Shown piece after piece: positions 1-11,628 of a stretch of 64,000 nucleotides of DNA; position 1 is the stretch's first letter; each line of letters opens with the position of its first letter. This DNA is from Bidens hawaiensis. Taxonomy: Eukaryota > Streptophyta > Magnoliopsida > Asterales > Asteraceae. Where the stretch lies: assembly GCA_021521415.1 (NCBI GenBank), contig JAIQDT010003794.1, forward strand, positions 62,001-126,000, written 5' to 3'. A program made the translations under genes and the position numbers. The notes beneath the pieces are model-generated. The model was given only the letters and a program-made list of their open reading frames with translations. It was not told where the DNA came from and did no database searches.

Positions 1-908
1 CTTAGGCGTTTGAGTTGTGGGGACACTTTGGGGTTCTCTAGCTCGTGGTGAATTAGTGTCTTGTGTCAGGTGAGTTTCATGATGCCCCTTTTAACTCTTT
101 TTAAGTTTTTGGGCTAGCATGTACACTTAAACGATTTTGCTTGAAGAACCGTTTAAATTATCTTGTATAGGCTTATTTATATAGGATAGGCCTTGAAATG
201 ATAATATTGAATGATGTATGGATGTGTATGTATATATAGTATTGAATGGCCAATAATTGGCGAATGATGTAGTTGTTATCGATTACGGATGTTACGTATG
301 CCTACTTCGTGTTTGCACGCGTTGATGAAATGTTACGTGTTGGGGTTGTACGTTTTCTCGGCCCTGAATGTTATTATTGAATGTTATATATATATAAATA
401 TATATTTTTATATATAGGAAAGCATGTATAGAGATGTTTATATATAAGAATGATTACCTATTATCATTGTCGATATGGTGTTTCTGCAGGGGCTACCGTA
501 GTTTACGGTAGCCACCGTAGCATACTGTGGCTTCTGAGGAATGAAAATCTATTATTATTAAAGATGTTATTTATTTAAACTTGAACTCACTCAGCTTAAG
601 CTGACTTTGTTTACATGTTAGTGTGAGTTTCAGGTTAACAGGAGGATGCTTACCGCTTGGACATGCTCGAGACTACTCGGTCGGTTGAAGGCATACTTAG
701 TCGGAAGTTTCAATAAAATTAAACATTCTCTTTTAATGTATTATTAAATAAATTTCAATTTGATTTTGGGAATTTGTTTTAATAATTTTCCGCTGAACCT
801 ATACTCTGAATTATTATTTTAATGGAGCGAGCTGTTTAAGTTTAAGTATTTTTGTAAATATCGTGTATGAGTACCAACTGTGGGACCACCGGGAGTCGGG
901 GTCTTACA
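1..908 (+). repeat. 5' LTR of element A (3' half only)
   Basis: The sequence matches 10723-11628 almost base for base and ends in TTACA just before the primer-binding site. The first 936 bp of this LTR lie outside the window. It holds the donor-like GTGAGT at 70 and the acceptor-like CAG ending at 633 discussed as a candidate leader intron. Confidence 0.93.
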
Positions 909-911
909 AGT

Positions 912-923
912 TGGTATCAGAGC
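912..923 (+). other. Primer-binding site of element A (initiator tRNA-Met)
   Basis: TGGTATCAGAGC lies three bases after the 5' LTR end. It is the standard plant retrotransposon site complementary to the 3' end of initiator methionyl-tRNA, where minus-strand DNA synthesis starts. Confidence 0.93.
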
Positions 924-1328
924 CATGGTTCGAGGGATCCGAGCATCCCCGAATGCTTGGACTCGAACTGTAAGGGAAAAGACTAGTATGCCAACCGCGA
1001 GTAGCTGCACGCCAAGAGGTAACTTTAATTGTTTAGTCATTCCTTGAAGTTTAAAGTTTCCAGAATATGATTAATTGTTTAAGTGTTAGATGGGATGCTA
1101 ATATGGTTAGGAGCAGGGGGTGCTTAGGACGGGCCGGTGAAGTAAACGACTAATAACACTTGATCAACGTTATTAGCAGTTTACCTTTACCTTCCATGTC
1201 CTAGATACTACTTGTGTCTGACTATGTTAGGGTTCTGTATTTGGATGGATAGGATATGGCTAACTCTCATGGCGTTAGCGTTAAAGTTCATTGACCGTGT
1301 TACAATTCTGCATTTGTAGGGATAAGAC

Positions 1329-2580
1329 ATGGTTATTAATCGTGAAACTAAGAGAGGACGTACTAGTGTTCGTGGTCGTGGTCGTGGTCGTAAGCCACGT
1401 GCCGAGGCCAAGAGAGGTGATCCAGCCCCGCAACAGGAAGAAACCCCTATCCATGAGGAAGAGGATAACCCTGCCCTAGATCCTGCTATACGCGAGGCTA
1501 TCGCGGATGAGGTTTACCAGGTTCTCCATAGCGCCATTCCCGAAATTGTTACTGAGGCTGTCAGGGCCATTGAAAAATCACTGCTGGGTAAGAGTTCGGA
1601 TAAGGAAGGGATGAGTAAGGAGATGCCAGCCGGGGAGGAAGAAGTGTTTGAGCCGAGTGAGGAAGAGACGAGGTCCGCACCTTTAGTGTATCTACCCGAG
1701 GTTGTTCGTATGGAGATTTTAAGAAGTGTGACCCTCCTTCCTTCGATGGTACTAAGGATGCGTTGGTAGCACATTAGTGGGTGAGAGAAATGGAGGCCAT
1801 ATTGAGGGTTAGTAAGTGTAAAGCGGAGGACATGGTGACCTTCGCGACTGCCTCGTTTCGTTCTGAAACGCTATGTTGTGGGATAATCTGGTGCAGGCTA
1901 TGGGTGATCGTCTATTAGGAGGATGACTTGGGTTGAGTTGAAGAAGTTGGTTCTTGATCAGTTTTGTCCTCCACACGAATTGGATAAGATTGAACAAGAT
2001 TTCTTGACCTTGGAGGCTGGCAGTATGACGCATCGGGAGTACACCACGAAGTTTAATAAGATGGCTCGCTTATGTCCCCATTTGGTTACTCCTGAAGCCA
2101 AGAGGATTAAAAAGTATGTGAAGGGTCTTCCGGCGGATATTCGAAGGGGTGTGATGACCACCAACATGAACTCGTTTCATTCAGTGGTTACCCTAGCCGG
2201 CACATTATACGATCAGAGGGAGAAGTTACCGCCAACCGAGACTAGGTAGACGTGGAGTTCAAATTCGTACGGTAAACGGCCCGGGGAAACAACTTTAATT
2301 CGGCCGAGAAGAGGGTTAAGATTGAGAATTCGGATTTTAAGAAGGATGTGGCGTTTGTAAAGTGCAAGAAGTGCGGGAAACAGCACAAAGGGGAATGTAA
2401 GCATGGGTCTAGCTCCTGTTTTCGTTGTGATAAGGTTGGACACCCCCATTTCGAGTGTTCGATGTTGACTTGTTTCCGCTGTAAGGGAGCTGCCCACTTG
2501 GCATCAAACTGCATACTATCAAGACTAGGGGGACCCGGTAACTTCCTCGAGGGGGAAACTGGAAGAAAAGCTAAAGTTTA
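1329..2580 (+). pseudogene. gag of element A, frame-broken
   Basis: This encoded the capsid/nucleocapsid protein that packages the element RNA. The first reading frame (1329-1769) starts with a basic Arg/Gly stretch encoded by a short cgtggt repeat and runs to FDGTKDALV, the usual start of the retrotransposon gag domain. The next piece (1923-2249) carries the gag-domain core (MTWVELKKLVLDQF, then THREYTTKFNKMARLCP). The last piece (2348-2580) has three zinc knuckles: a short CX2CX3HX3C form (CKKCGKQHKGEC) and two CX2CX4HX4C forms. Stops near 1767 and around 1918 and a frame change near 2250 break the gene. A possible 3' splice site (tttgtag) lies 9 bases before the ATG. Family assignment is secure; the protein is not functional. 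Confidence 0.88.
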
Positions 2581-2759
2581 GGGCGAGGGCCTTCAAAATC
2601 ACCAAGAAAGAGGCAAAGGATGATGTGGACGTTGTTTCGGGTACTTTTCCCAATACGTCATTATAATTTACCATTTTGAATTTCTTTTCCTATGGAAACG
2701 TTTGTGTGTTCAAGTAGCTAAAGTAAGAAGTGTAATATTATACCAGGTACCTATTTACT

Positions 2760-3742
2760 TGATGAAATACAGGCAACCGTTTTATTTGATTCGGGTGCCA
2801 GTAGAAGTTTTGTGTCTACCACTTTCTGTTCCTTGTTGAATAAATTACCCGAGCGCGTAGTTGATGTGTTTGATATTGAGGTCGCTGTAGGAAAGTCTGT
2901 ATCCGTGTCTAGGGCTATTCAGGGTTGTACCATCGAGTTGTCTGGGTATAGATTTCCGGTGCGACTGTACTTGATGCCGCTTGGCTTTTTCGATGTGGTG
3001 CTTAGGATGGAGTGGCTCGCGAGTGTTGATGCTCAGATCATTTGTGGTCAGAAACTTGTACGTCTAAGGGCCCTGGATGGGACCCAAATTATGGTCTACG
3101 GTGACCGGAATGGTGCAACTCCACCTATCATATCCATGCTTAAAGCGAGAAAATTGATGCAACGGGGGTGCGGAACGTATCTGGCGTATGCTATAAATAT
3201 GAAAACCGAGGATGCTACTGTCGGCGATGTTCTATTGTTCGGGATTTCCCGGATGTTTTTCCTGATGATTTGTCAGATATGCCGCCGGATCGCGAAGTCG
3301 AGTTCCGAATAGACCTTGTTCCAGGTGCAAAACCTGTTGCTCGAGCCCTTTACCGTCTAGAACCAAATGAAATGAAAGAACTTATGACTCAATTGGAAGA
3401 CTTGCTTGACAAGGGCTTCATTTGACCGAGCATCTCACCTTGGGGTGCCCCAGTCTTGTTTGTCAAAAAGAAATACGGTAGCATGCGGATGTGCATTGAC
3501 TACCGTGAATTGAATAAACTTACTGTGAAAAATCGATACCCTCTACCAAAGATCGACGACTTATTTGATCAGATCCAAGGAGCTAGTTGGTTTTCAAAAA
3601 TTGACCTTAGGTCCGGGTATCACCAGTTGAAAATTCATGAGGAAGATATCCCTAAGACTGCCTTCCGCACTCGTTATGGGCATTATGAATTTCTCGTGAT
3701 GTCTTTCGGTTTGACTAATGCACCGGCTGCGTTCATGGATCT
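2760..3742 (+). pseudogene. pol of element A, 5' part: aspartic protease and N-terminal reverse transcriptase
   Basis: The protease part has the active-site triad Asp-Ser-Gly in LFDSGASRSFV near 2790 and the later hydrophobic VVLRMEWL box, where most relatives have GMDWL. RT begins after VRDFPDVFP and [15 protein letters not shown] and contains the motifs [27 protein letters not shown] and [19 protein letters not shown]. The coding frame changes near 3240 and a TGA at 3424-3426 interrupts LLDKGFI/PSISPWG. The gene is then cut after FMDLM by solo LTR X1 and resumes at 7442. Before interruption this would have been the protease-RT portion of a Gag-Pol polyprotein. Confidence 0.9.
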
Positions 3743-3747
3743 TATGA

Positions 3748-6700
3748 TGTCACACCCCGCCAAAACGGAAGTACGGGCGAGTGACGTCATGTTTACTATA
3801 AGCATATGATTATTGCCAACATATATGTATTAGGATACCAATAGTATAAAAAAAACGTTTACAAATTATAACTTATTTTCAGACAAAATTTGTTGAAAAC
3901 AATTAGGAGATTTCTCGTATATGACCCTAAACATCGATAGGGTTATACAAGCAAATCCTCCAAAATGGTATCCTAATTATGCATTGAGGTCCCATCTTCA
4001 TGATTCCTTATGTGCGTTGTTAATTCCCTGAAAAACATACGTTTAAAGAGTCAACACAATGGTTGGTGAGTTCACAGGTTTTGAGACTCGATATGAAATC
4101 ACGTTATTCATAAAAAGGTTGAATCAGTTCACAAATAAGTATACGATAATCTTTTGAAACAAATACGATGATCCTCCGTAGACTAGCTAAATCTACGAAT
4201 TAATATGACGAACCCTGAGCTTATAACCAAACCACGACTTATAACCGTTTGCCCTGTTCAAATCTCACAGATGGAATATACGCACCCTGTTTCGATGAAA
4301 TATCGGAGGTTAGCGCGACTAACCTTACAGTAGGGGGAAATGTCAACGTCAATAGTACTATCCATATATTCCTGTGGCTAACTCCGTTAGCTAATGGTTA
4401 TAGTATGCAAGCAAGGGACTTATAGCGCTACATAGTTCAACTCATGTTCGCATAAGTATTGTGTGTTTTGTTTCTAATTATCGTATATAAAAGCAGTTGT
4501 GTATGTTTTCCACCCCCGAGTAAATAAAACAGTAAAACCGTAAAAAGGGGTAGTGAAACTCACCTCATGAGTTCAGTGTTTAGTTCACTAGCAATTTCAA
4601 TTTAGACACGAGGTCTGCTGCCTTCACACGTCCTAAACGAGTAAGGTCAGTTAGTTCGTTATCGACTCGCAAGTCGGTTTATGCTAGCCGCTTTCACCCA
4701 ACTAGTTGTTTCTTTTATTATGTTTGTGTCGGTCGCTTTCACCAACCGAGCGTTTCGTTTAAATCTCATGTCAGCTGCTTTCACCAACCGAGCGTTTCAT
4801 TAAAGTTTGGACAACTTGTTGGTGATAATTAAGTTTTTATATAAATATTTATATACTTGTATAAATATTAGGAATATAACCCTTATTAGTGTCGGTTTCA
4901 TTTTAAATGTAACCGATTTGTTTGGCCGAGTAATACATAATGGAAAAAGTATATTTATTTCTATGTGATATCATGTTATTTAACGATTAATATTGGTAGT
5001 AAAGCATAACATATTTATACTATTGTTCAAAATCCCTTAATCAACTTTATATACCGTCTCGTTCGTTTAATTTGTAAAAGTTCTTACCTTTAATTTTTAC
5101 GTCTAACATGTATATATTTCTTCGAAAATATACATTTATGTAAAAATCACTGGTTTGACACAAAGTGTCGTTATTACAAATAATATTTATTATTATCGTT
5201 TCAAAACAGAAACTTGGTTGTATTCAAAGATCACATTTAGGCGTTATAACTATATAAACACACTTTCAACATAAAAATCTGTTTTTGTTTACTCAAAATG
5301 TAAAAAATACGTTGATTTATGTAATAAGATCATATGTATACGTTAAATCTTATTTTTGTATTACAAACTTTTAAAAGTCCATATTTTTGGTATAAATATT
5401 TCCCAACAAATTCCATATTTTCTACCAAAATTACAACTCTTTATAGTTTTTCCCTATATAGAGTCTTAGATTAATACCATGTTTTTACTCCCTTGTCTCT
5501 AAAATCTCACAATTTATAAAACATTTATGTCATTATTTGTCAGTGAAAAGTAGTAAGCATATACATACATATCATATAAATGCACGTAGAAATCATCCTT
5601 TTAGCCAATACTCATGTATATAAATAAACATTTAAGTATGTTTTTAACTTATTTAATAATCCTTTCAAATCTTTAACCAAAACTCATATTTAAGTTTCAA
5701 CATGTGTATTAGCATTGTTAAACATATTAACTTGTATTTTGGTTGTTGGGTGTTAGAACTAGCATAAACACACTAAATATATAGATAGGCGCAAGAGGTT
5801 TAATTAGCTCACATAGTTTTAAGATTAACCCTTAGCGAGAGAGAGAGAGAGAGAGAGATGTTAAAGAGTCTTGAGCATGAGTCTCTATGTAAAGCTCGCT
5901 TATCTTCCCGGGAAGGGCCTCCTACACCATCTGATGAGTGAGAGTGTAAAGAGATATTGTAGAGAGAAAAGGTGGCGGTTGATGATGGTGGTTCCAGGGT
6001 GGTGGTGTAGTAGCTCTATGGAGGTGGATGCCACTGTTGGTAGTGACAGGTTGACAGTGGTGTAATGCGGTGATGTTACGGTGATGTTGCGGTGGCCCGA
6101 GAGGATAGAGGGAGGCGGTAAAGGTGGAGGTCAGGGGAAGGAACACCAAAAGGATAGAGAGGGTGGTGGTCGATGATGTATTATAGTGGTGGTTGTTTCC
6201 GAATTGCCGTGCACAAGGGGGTGGTGTTCTAGCTTGGTGGCCGGTTTGTTAAACATGTATAAGGGAGAGAGAGAGATCAAAGGTTGGAGGGAACAAGAAT
6301 GTGTAACTTTGTTGTGTGGTTTATTTATTGAAGTGGTGGTGTTTATAAGAAGCATGGAAGCATGGCTCTACAGATTATTAAATTAACTATGATAGTTGGA
6401 GTGTGAGCATGGTTGAAAGAAAATGAATTAGGTGGATGGTTTGGTTATGTCATATCAAAGAGAAGGAAACATAGAGTGATTTATGAAAGTTGTTGTGATC
6501 AAGATTATAGGATTGGTTGAGTATAAAGATCAAGAAGTATGGTGATGCTTCATAATAGAGATGATATATAATGAAGAATATCTCTCTGACTTCTATTTAA
6601 ATTGGTTAGGATATTTATATGTTTCTTTTGTTCATATAGAATACGTCTTCATATATAGAACAATGAATATGGACTTCAACTGATTAATAATTCTATTTCA

Positions 6701-7441
6701 ATTATAACCATTTGTAACTAGGTCGGTTGAGTGTAGTCTTTAACTTTTGAAAAAAATAATGTGGGCAATACTTCTTGTCATGTTGAAATCCAAAGAGTAA
6801 AAGAGATGATGATTTTGAGTTGGTAGTATTTTGTCTCCTTGCTAGTTTTGGGTCAATCTCACCTGTATGCTCTCATGATTGTCTTTTCCACACATTGTTG
6901 ATTTATTTCTTTCTTTCTTATATCTTTTGATGAGTAATACATATTTAACATATGTGTTTTTGGCTTCATATTAAGTTTAGACGCATGTTTGCTTGCAAAT
7001 CGGTTAATACAAAACATTGTAGGATCTCTAAAAAAATTAATAAATACTTGTATGATCATATACCCATAGTGTTTAACGAAGTGGGTTCGACTATAAAAAT
7101 AATAAACACAAAGAATCGTTTCCTTATTCAACGTTAATATTTTTATAATATATCATCGTAACCTTGGATACGAACCTCATGGTTCAAGTCAATACACACA
7201 CACACACACATATTCGAGTCCTTTAAAAGTATCACCAACGCTCGTATCCATCGGACAAATCCGAAAATTCAAGGAATTTAATAAAATAAATATTACTTAT
7301 ATGCAAAATGTATCGTACATATATGGGCTTATGCTAGACTCATTGTGAATAAACTAGACAAGTTTTAATCTAGAGGGAATTAACGTAAACAAATCATGCT
7401 TACTGATTGTACGGAAAACGACTTAATTCACGGGTGTCACA
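3748..7441 (-). repeat. Solo LTR X1 (gypsy family X), inserted in RT of element A
   Basis: A 3694-bp segment begins TGTCACACCCCG and ends GGGTGTCACA. It is flanked by the 5-bp duplication TATGA (3743-3747 and 7442-7446), and removing it restores the RT reading across FMDLM-NRV. Read on the minus strand it starts TGTGACACCCG and ends GGGGTGTGACA, the usual ends of gypsy LTRs here. There is no internal coding region, primer site or second LTR, so it is a solo LTR left by recombination between two LTRs. The minus strand also has the donor-like GTGAGT (4563-4558) and acceptor-like CAG (ending 4029). A (GA)n run (5837-5858) and a (CA)n run (about 7194-7210) lie inside. Short open frames within it (5871-6386, 6859-7137) look fortuitous. 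Confidence 0.9.
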
Positions 7442-9791
7442 TATGAACCGGGTGTGTAGGCCGATGCTTGATCGTTCTGTTATTGTGTACATCGATGATA
7501 TTCTTGTGTATTCCAAAAGTGAGTCCGATCACGCTGGTCATCTCACGGAAGTTTTGGAAGCTTTGCGAAAGAATAAATTGTGCGCGAAATTTTCTAAGTG
7601 TTCTTTTTGGCTACGCGAGGTTCAATTCTTGGGTCATGTCATTAACTCGAGCGGTATTCTGGTCGACCCTGCAAAGGTGGAAGCCATGAAGGAATGGGAA
7701 CCTCCTAAGTCTGTGTCTGAAATTCGTAGTTTTCTGGGATTGGCGGGGTATTACCGCCGCTTCATTCCAGACTTCTCAAAAATCGCTTCGTCGTTAACCA
7801 AGTTGACTAAGAAGAATGTTAAGTTTTTGTGGGGTCCTAAGCAGGAGGAGGCTTTCCTTGAATTAAAGGACAAGTTGACGCATGCTCCGGTTTTAGCTCT
7901 ACCCGATGGCACCGAGGATCTGGTTGTTTACTCTGACACCTCTTATCAGGGGCTTGGATGTGTTCTGATGCAACGGAGTCGAGTCATAGCTTATGCCTCA
8001 CGGCAGTTAAAGCCTCATGAGGCGAATTATCCTACTCACGATTTGGAACTAGTGGCGGTTGTGTTCGCGCTTAAGTTATGGAGATTATTTGTATGGTGTT
8101 CCTTGTACTATCTATACCAATCATAAGAGCTTAAAGTATTTCTTCGAACAAAAGGAACTGAATATGTGTCAGCGTCGGTGGTTAGAATTGATTAAGGACT
8201 ATGATCTGGAGATTATGTATCACCCCGGCAACGCTAACGTGGTAGCCGACGCGTTGAGCCGGAAGAAGAGACCGAATCCTATTCGTGTGTCTTACCAGCT
8301 TATCCTCAGACCCGATATTTTAAAACAGATAGCCAATGTTCAGAACGAGGCCTTACAAGTGGAATGGATTATGTCAGAACGTATTTGGGGTCAGGAGAAA
8401 TTTTTAGAAAACGTCGGTGACGGGGTGAAGTATAAGGACGGTCGTTTATGGGTACCCAAGCATGGAGGATTCAGGAGCCAGATATTGGATGAAGCACATA
8501 AGTCGCGCTATTCCATTCATCCGGGCGCGACCAAGATGTACCAAGACCTGAAGAAGAATTTCTGGTGGCCCGCGATGAAGTATGAGGTGGCTCAGTACAT
8601 GAGTAAGTGTTTGACATGTCTACAAGTTAAGGCTGAACACCAGAAGCCTTTCAGGAAGCTACAACCCGTAGAAATACCTGAGTGGAAGTGGGAGCATCTT
8701 ACGATGGACTTTGTGACTAAGTTTCCTCGTACTCCTAAGGGTAGTTATGACACAATTTGGGTAATCGTGGATTGATTTACTAAGAGCGCTCATTTCTTGC
8801 CAATTAGAGAAACTTTTAATTCTGAGCAGCTGGCCGATGTGTTCATTCGTGAGGTCGTTTCTAGGCACGGGGTGCCCGTATCAATTGTTTCGGATAGGGA
8901 TACACGTTTTACCTCCCGATTTTGGAAGAAATTCCATGAGGAGATGGGTACCAAACTTCTTATTAGTACCGCTTATCACCCGCAGACGGATGGTCAATCC
9001 GAGAGGACCATTCAAACTCTGGAAGATATGTTGCGGGCTTGTGTTATCGATTTTGGTGGTAGTTGGGATTGTCACTTACCGTTAGTCAAGTTCTCGTATA
9101 ATAACAGTTATCACGCTACGATTGGAATGCCACCGTTTGAGATGTTGTATGGGCGTAGGTGTAGGACTCCGGTCTGTTGGGGCTCCATTGGTCAAAAACA
9201 GTTGGGTAGTTTGGAAGTGGTTGAGGCCACGACTGAAAAACTCGATAAGATAAAGGCTTTTGTGAATGCCGCTCAGGATCGTCAAAAGTCTTATGCGGAT
9301 AAAAGGCGGAGACCTATTGAGTTCGAGGTTTGTGACCGTGTTATGTTGAAAGTTTCTCCTTGGAAGGGTATTATTCGTTTTCGTAAAAGGGGGAAACTCA
9401 GTCCGAGATTCATTGGTCCATTCCCTTGTCACAAGTTTGTGAGGTAGCGTATAGACTGGATTTATCCGACGAACTCGTGGGGATTCATCCTACTTTCCAC
9501 GTGTCTCATTTGATGAAATGTTTAACAGATGAGGAGGCCGATGTGCCTCTTGATAACATCGAGCTTGATAGTAAGTTAAACTACGTTGAAGAGCCTATCG
9601 CTATACTTGACCGTCAGGAAAGACGTGTGAGGAATAAAGTGGTTAGGCAGGTTAAGGTGCAGTGGAAGCACCGTAAGGGTTCTGAGGCAACTTGGGAATC
9701 CGAAGATGAGATGATGAAACTGTATCCGCAGTGGTTCTCGTCGCATCGGGATTCGAGGACGAATCCCATTGTAAGGGGGGTGGACTTGTAA
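7442..9791 (+). pseudogene. pol of element A, 3' part: RT palm, RNase H, integrase, chromodomain
   Basis: RT resumes after the X1 insertion with the catalytic [12 protein letters not shown] box near 7480, then FLGHVIN and the [16 protein letters not shown] connection. RNase H shows [17 protein letters not shown] and [13 protein letters not shown]; the frame shifts near 8080. Integrase has the HHCC zinc-binding region ([11 protein letters not shown], then [12 protein letters not shown]) and the catalytic core with MDFVTKF, SDRDTRFTSRFW and AYHPQTDGQSER. A TGA at 8773-8775 breaks IWVIVD/FTKSAHF, and another frame change falls near 9430. The C-terminus, VKVQWKHRKGSEATWE, is the short chromodomain-like tail of chromoviruses, thought to guide integration to particular chromatin. 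Family is certain; the copy is inactive. Confidence 0.92.
9772..9786 (+). other. Polypurine tract of element A
   Basis: A purine run (taaggggggtggact) abuts the 3' LTR start TGTAACACCC. It is the expected primer for plus-strand synthesis. Confidence 0.8.
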
Positions 9792-11628
9792 CACCCGTAA
9801 ATTTTCAGTTCAAAGATTTAAAGCTTGTAAAGTATGTGTAACGCCTTAAATTTTGCCGAATCCTGTGGTTGTAAGCCAAAGAAACATTAGTTAACTTAAC
9901 TTTCAGACCAACTTCGCATGCTATGAAACTAGGAGGGGGTTATGTGAAACACTGACTTATTTTAGTCTTTGGAACCTAATTTAAATATGAATTAATCTAG
10001 GGGGGGCTTTATGAAAAGTTAGGAATTAATCCCCTTGTGGCCAAATATGTCGTTTTTTTAAAACCAATAAATTGTAAAGGTGATATTAGTTGTCTAAATA
10101 ATTCACAACCACCCCCACTTTCTTTTTCTTCTTTTCCTTGTCCGATTGGAAATGCAAGAGCAGCCAACCACCCCATTTTCTTTTGTTCATCCATGATTGA
10201 AGTGTATAAATCCAATTCAAGATTGGTATTTAAAATCCCTACAAGTCTTTTGCATCTCAAATGATCATTATATCTCGTATATTGATCGATAAATGGCTTG
10301 TTCTAGGCTAACCGTGTATGCTACCCTTTTGTGTTTTTTGGCATGGAGTTTTTGTTTTGGTTTCTTCTGTAATGGACTTTGGGTCTTACTACTAGAAAAC
10401 AGGGAGATCAAACAAATACTCAAATACATAATTGTGTTCAGAAGGTTTTTGAGTGGGTTTTGGAGTGCAATTATTCGGCTGACACAACATATACCAACAT
10501 ATATTTTGAATTGGAGTTGGTGGGTTTTTGGGTGGACAACAAGAAACAAACAAATCACTCACTCCTCATTAAAAGATTCTCTCGACCTTCATTCATTTCA
10601 GCAGCACAACAACAAAACAATATTGGTTCACAAATCTTGATATAAAAGACGTGCCAGAAATTTAGGCTGTCCAACTTAGCAATTTCGGGACTATTTTGGT
10701 GGAGGTTTTGCACCAAAATCTTCTTAGGCGTTTGAGTTGTGGGGACACTTTGGGGTTCTCTAGCTCGTGGTGAATTAGTGTCTTGTGTCAGGTGAGTTTC
10801 ATGATGCCCCTTTTAACTCTTTTTAAGTTTTTGGGCTAGCATGTACACTTAAACGATTTTGCTTGAAGAACCGTTTAAATTATCTTGCATAGGCTTATTT
10901 ATATAGGATAGGCCTTGAAATGATAATATTGAATGATGTATGGATGTGTATGTATATATATTATTGAATGGACAATAATTGGCGAATGATGTAGTCGTTA
11001 TCGATTACGGATGTTACGTATGCCTACTTCGTGTTTGCACGTGTTGATGAAATGTTACGTGTTGGGGTTGTACGTTTTCTCGGCCCTGAATGTTATTATT
11101 GAATGTTATATATATAAATATATATTTTTATATATAGGAAAGCATGTATAGAGATGTTTATATATAAGAATGATTACCTATTATCATTGTCGATATGGTG
11201 TTTCTGCATGGGCTACCGTAGTTTACGGTAGCCACCGTAGCATACTGTGGCTTCTGAGGAATGAAAATCTATTATTATTAAAGATGTTATTTATTTAAAC
11301 TTGAACTCACTAGGCTTAAGCTGACTTTGTGTACATGTTAGTATGAGTTTCAGGTTAAGAGGAGGATTCTCATCTCTTGGACGTGCTTGAGACTACTCGG
11401 TCGGTTGAAGGCATACTTAGTCGGAAGTTTCAATAAAATTAAACATTCTCTTTTAGTGTATTATTAAATACATTTCAATTTGATTTTGGGAATTTTTTTT
11501 AATAATTTTCCGCTGAACCTATACTCTGAATTATTATTTTAATGGAGCGAGCTGTTTAAGTTTAAGTATTTTTGTAAATATCGTGTATGAGTACCAACTG
11601 TGGGACCACCGGGAGTCGGGGTCTTACA
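9787..11628 (+). repeat. 3' LTR of element A, complete
   Basis: It begins TGTAACACCC and ends TCTTACA, 1842 bp. A TATA-like box (tataaaag, 10641-10648) is the probable promoter. About 150 bp later CAG|GTGAGT occurs at 10792, and a CAG acceptor-like site ends at 11353. Open frames at 10009-10645 lie in U3 and carry no recognisable protein signature. Confidence 0.93.
10641..10648 (+). promoter_or_regulatory. TATA box in LTR A
   Basis: TATAAAAG lies 854 bp into the LTR in a region otherwise of mixed composition. It is the only good TATA match upstream of the conserved donor-like site, so transcription probably starts near 10670. Confidence 0.55.

Larger units (their letters stand above)
1..11628 (+). 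mobile_element. Ty3/gypsy chromovirus A (Tekay/Del-like), 5' LTR cut by window start
   Basis: This is one LTR retrotransposon read left to right. The end of its 5' LTR (1-908) is repeated at 10723-11628 within a full 3' LTR (9787-11628, 1842 bp). A primer-binding site follows the 5' LTR and a G-rich polypurine tract precedes the 3' LTR. The internal order is gag with zinc knuckles, protease, RT, RNase H, integrase and a C-terminal chromodomain-like segment, which is the Ty3/gypsy chromovirus order. By eye the two LTR copies differ at about 20 of 906 positions plus one 2-bp indel, so the insertion is moderately old. The RT is split by solo LTR X1, and the coding region has several frame breaks, so the element is dead. 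It sits in copia element C; the base after the LTR begins catcg, a likely target-site duplication whose partner lies outside the window. Confidence 0.93.

Noticed and set aside
5871..6386. Short frames in X1 with Gly/Val-rich or His/Pro-rich translations
   Set aside because: They lie in a solo LTR, overlap on both strands, and are not preserved in X2.
10293..10645. Hydrophobic 115-codon frame (possible membrane protein)
   Set aside because: It lies within U3 of the 3' LTR of A, ahead of the TATA box, with no homology recognised.
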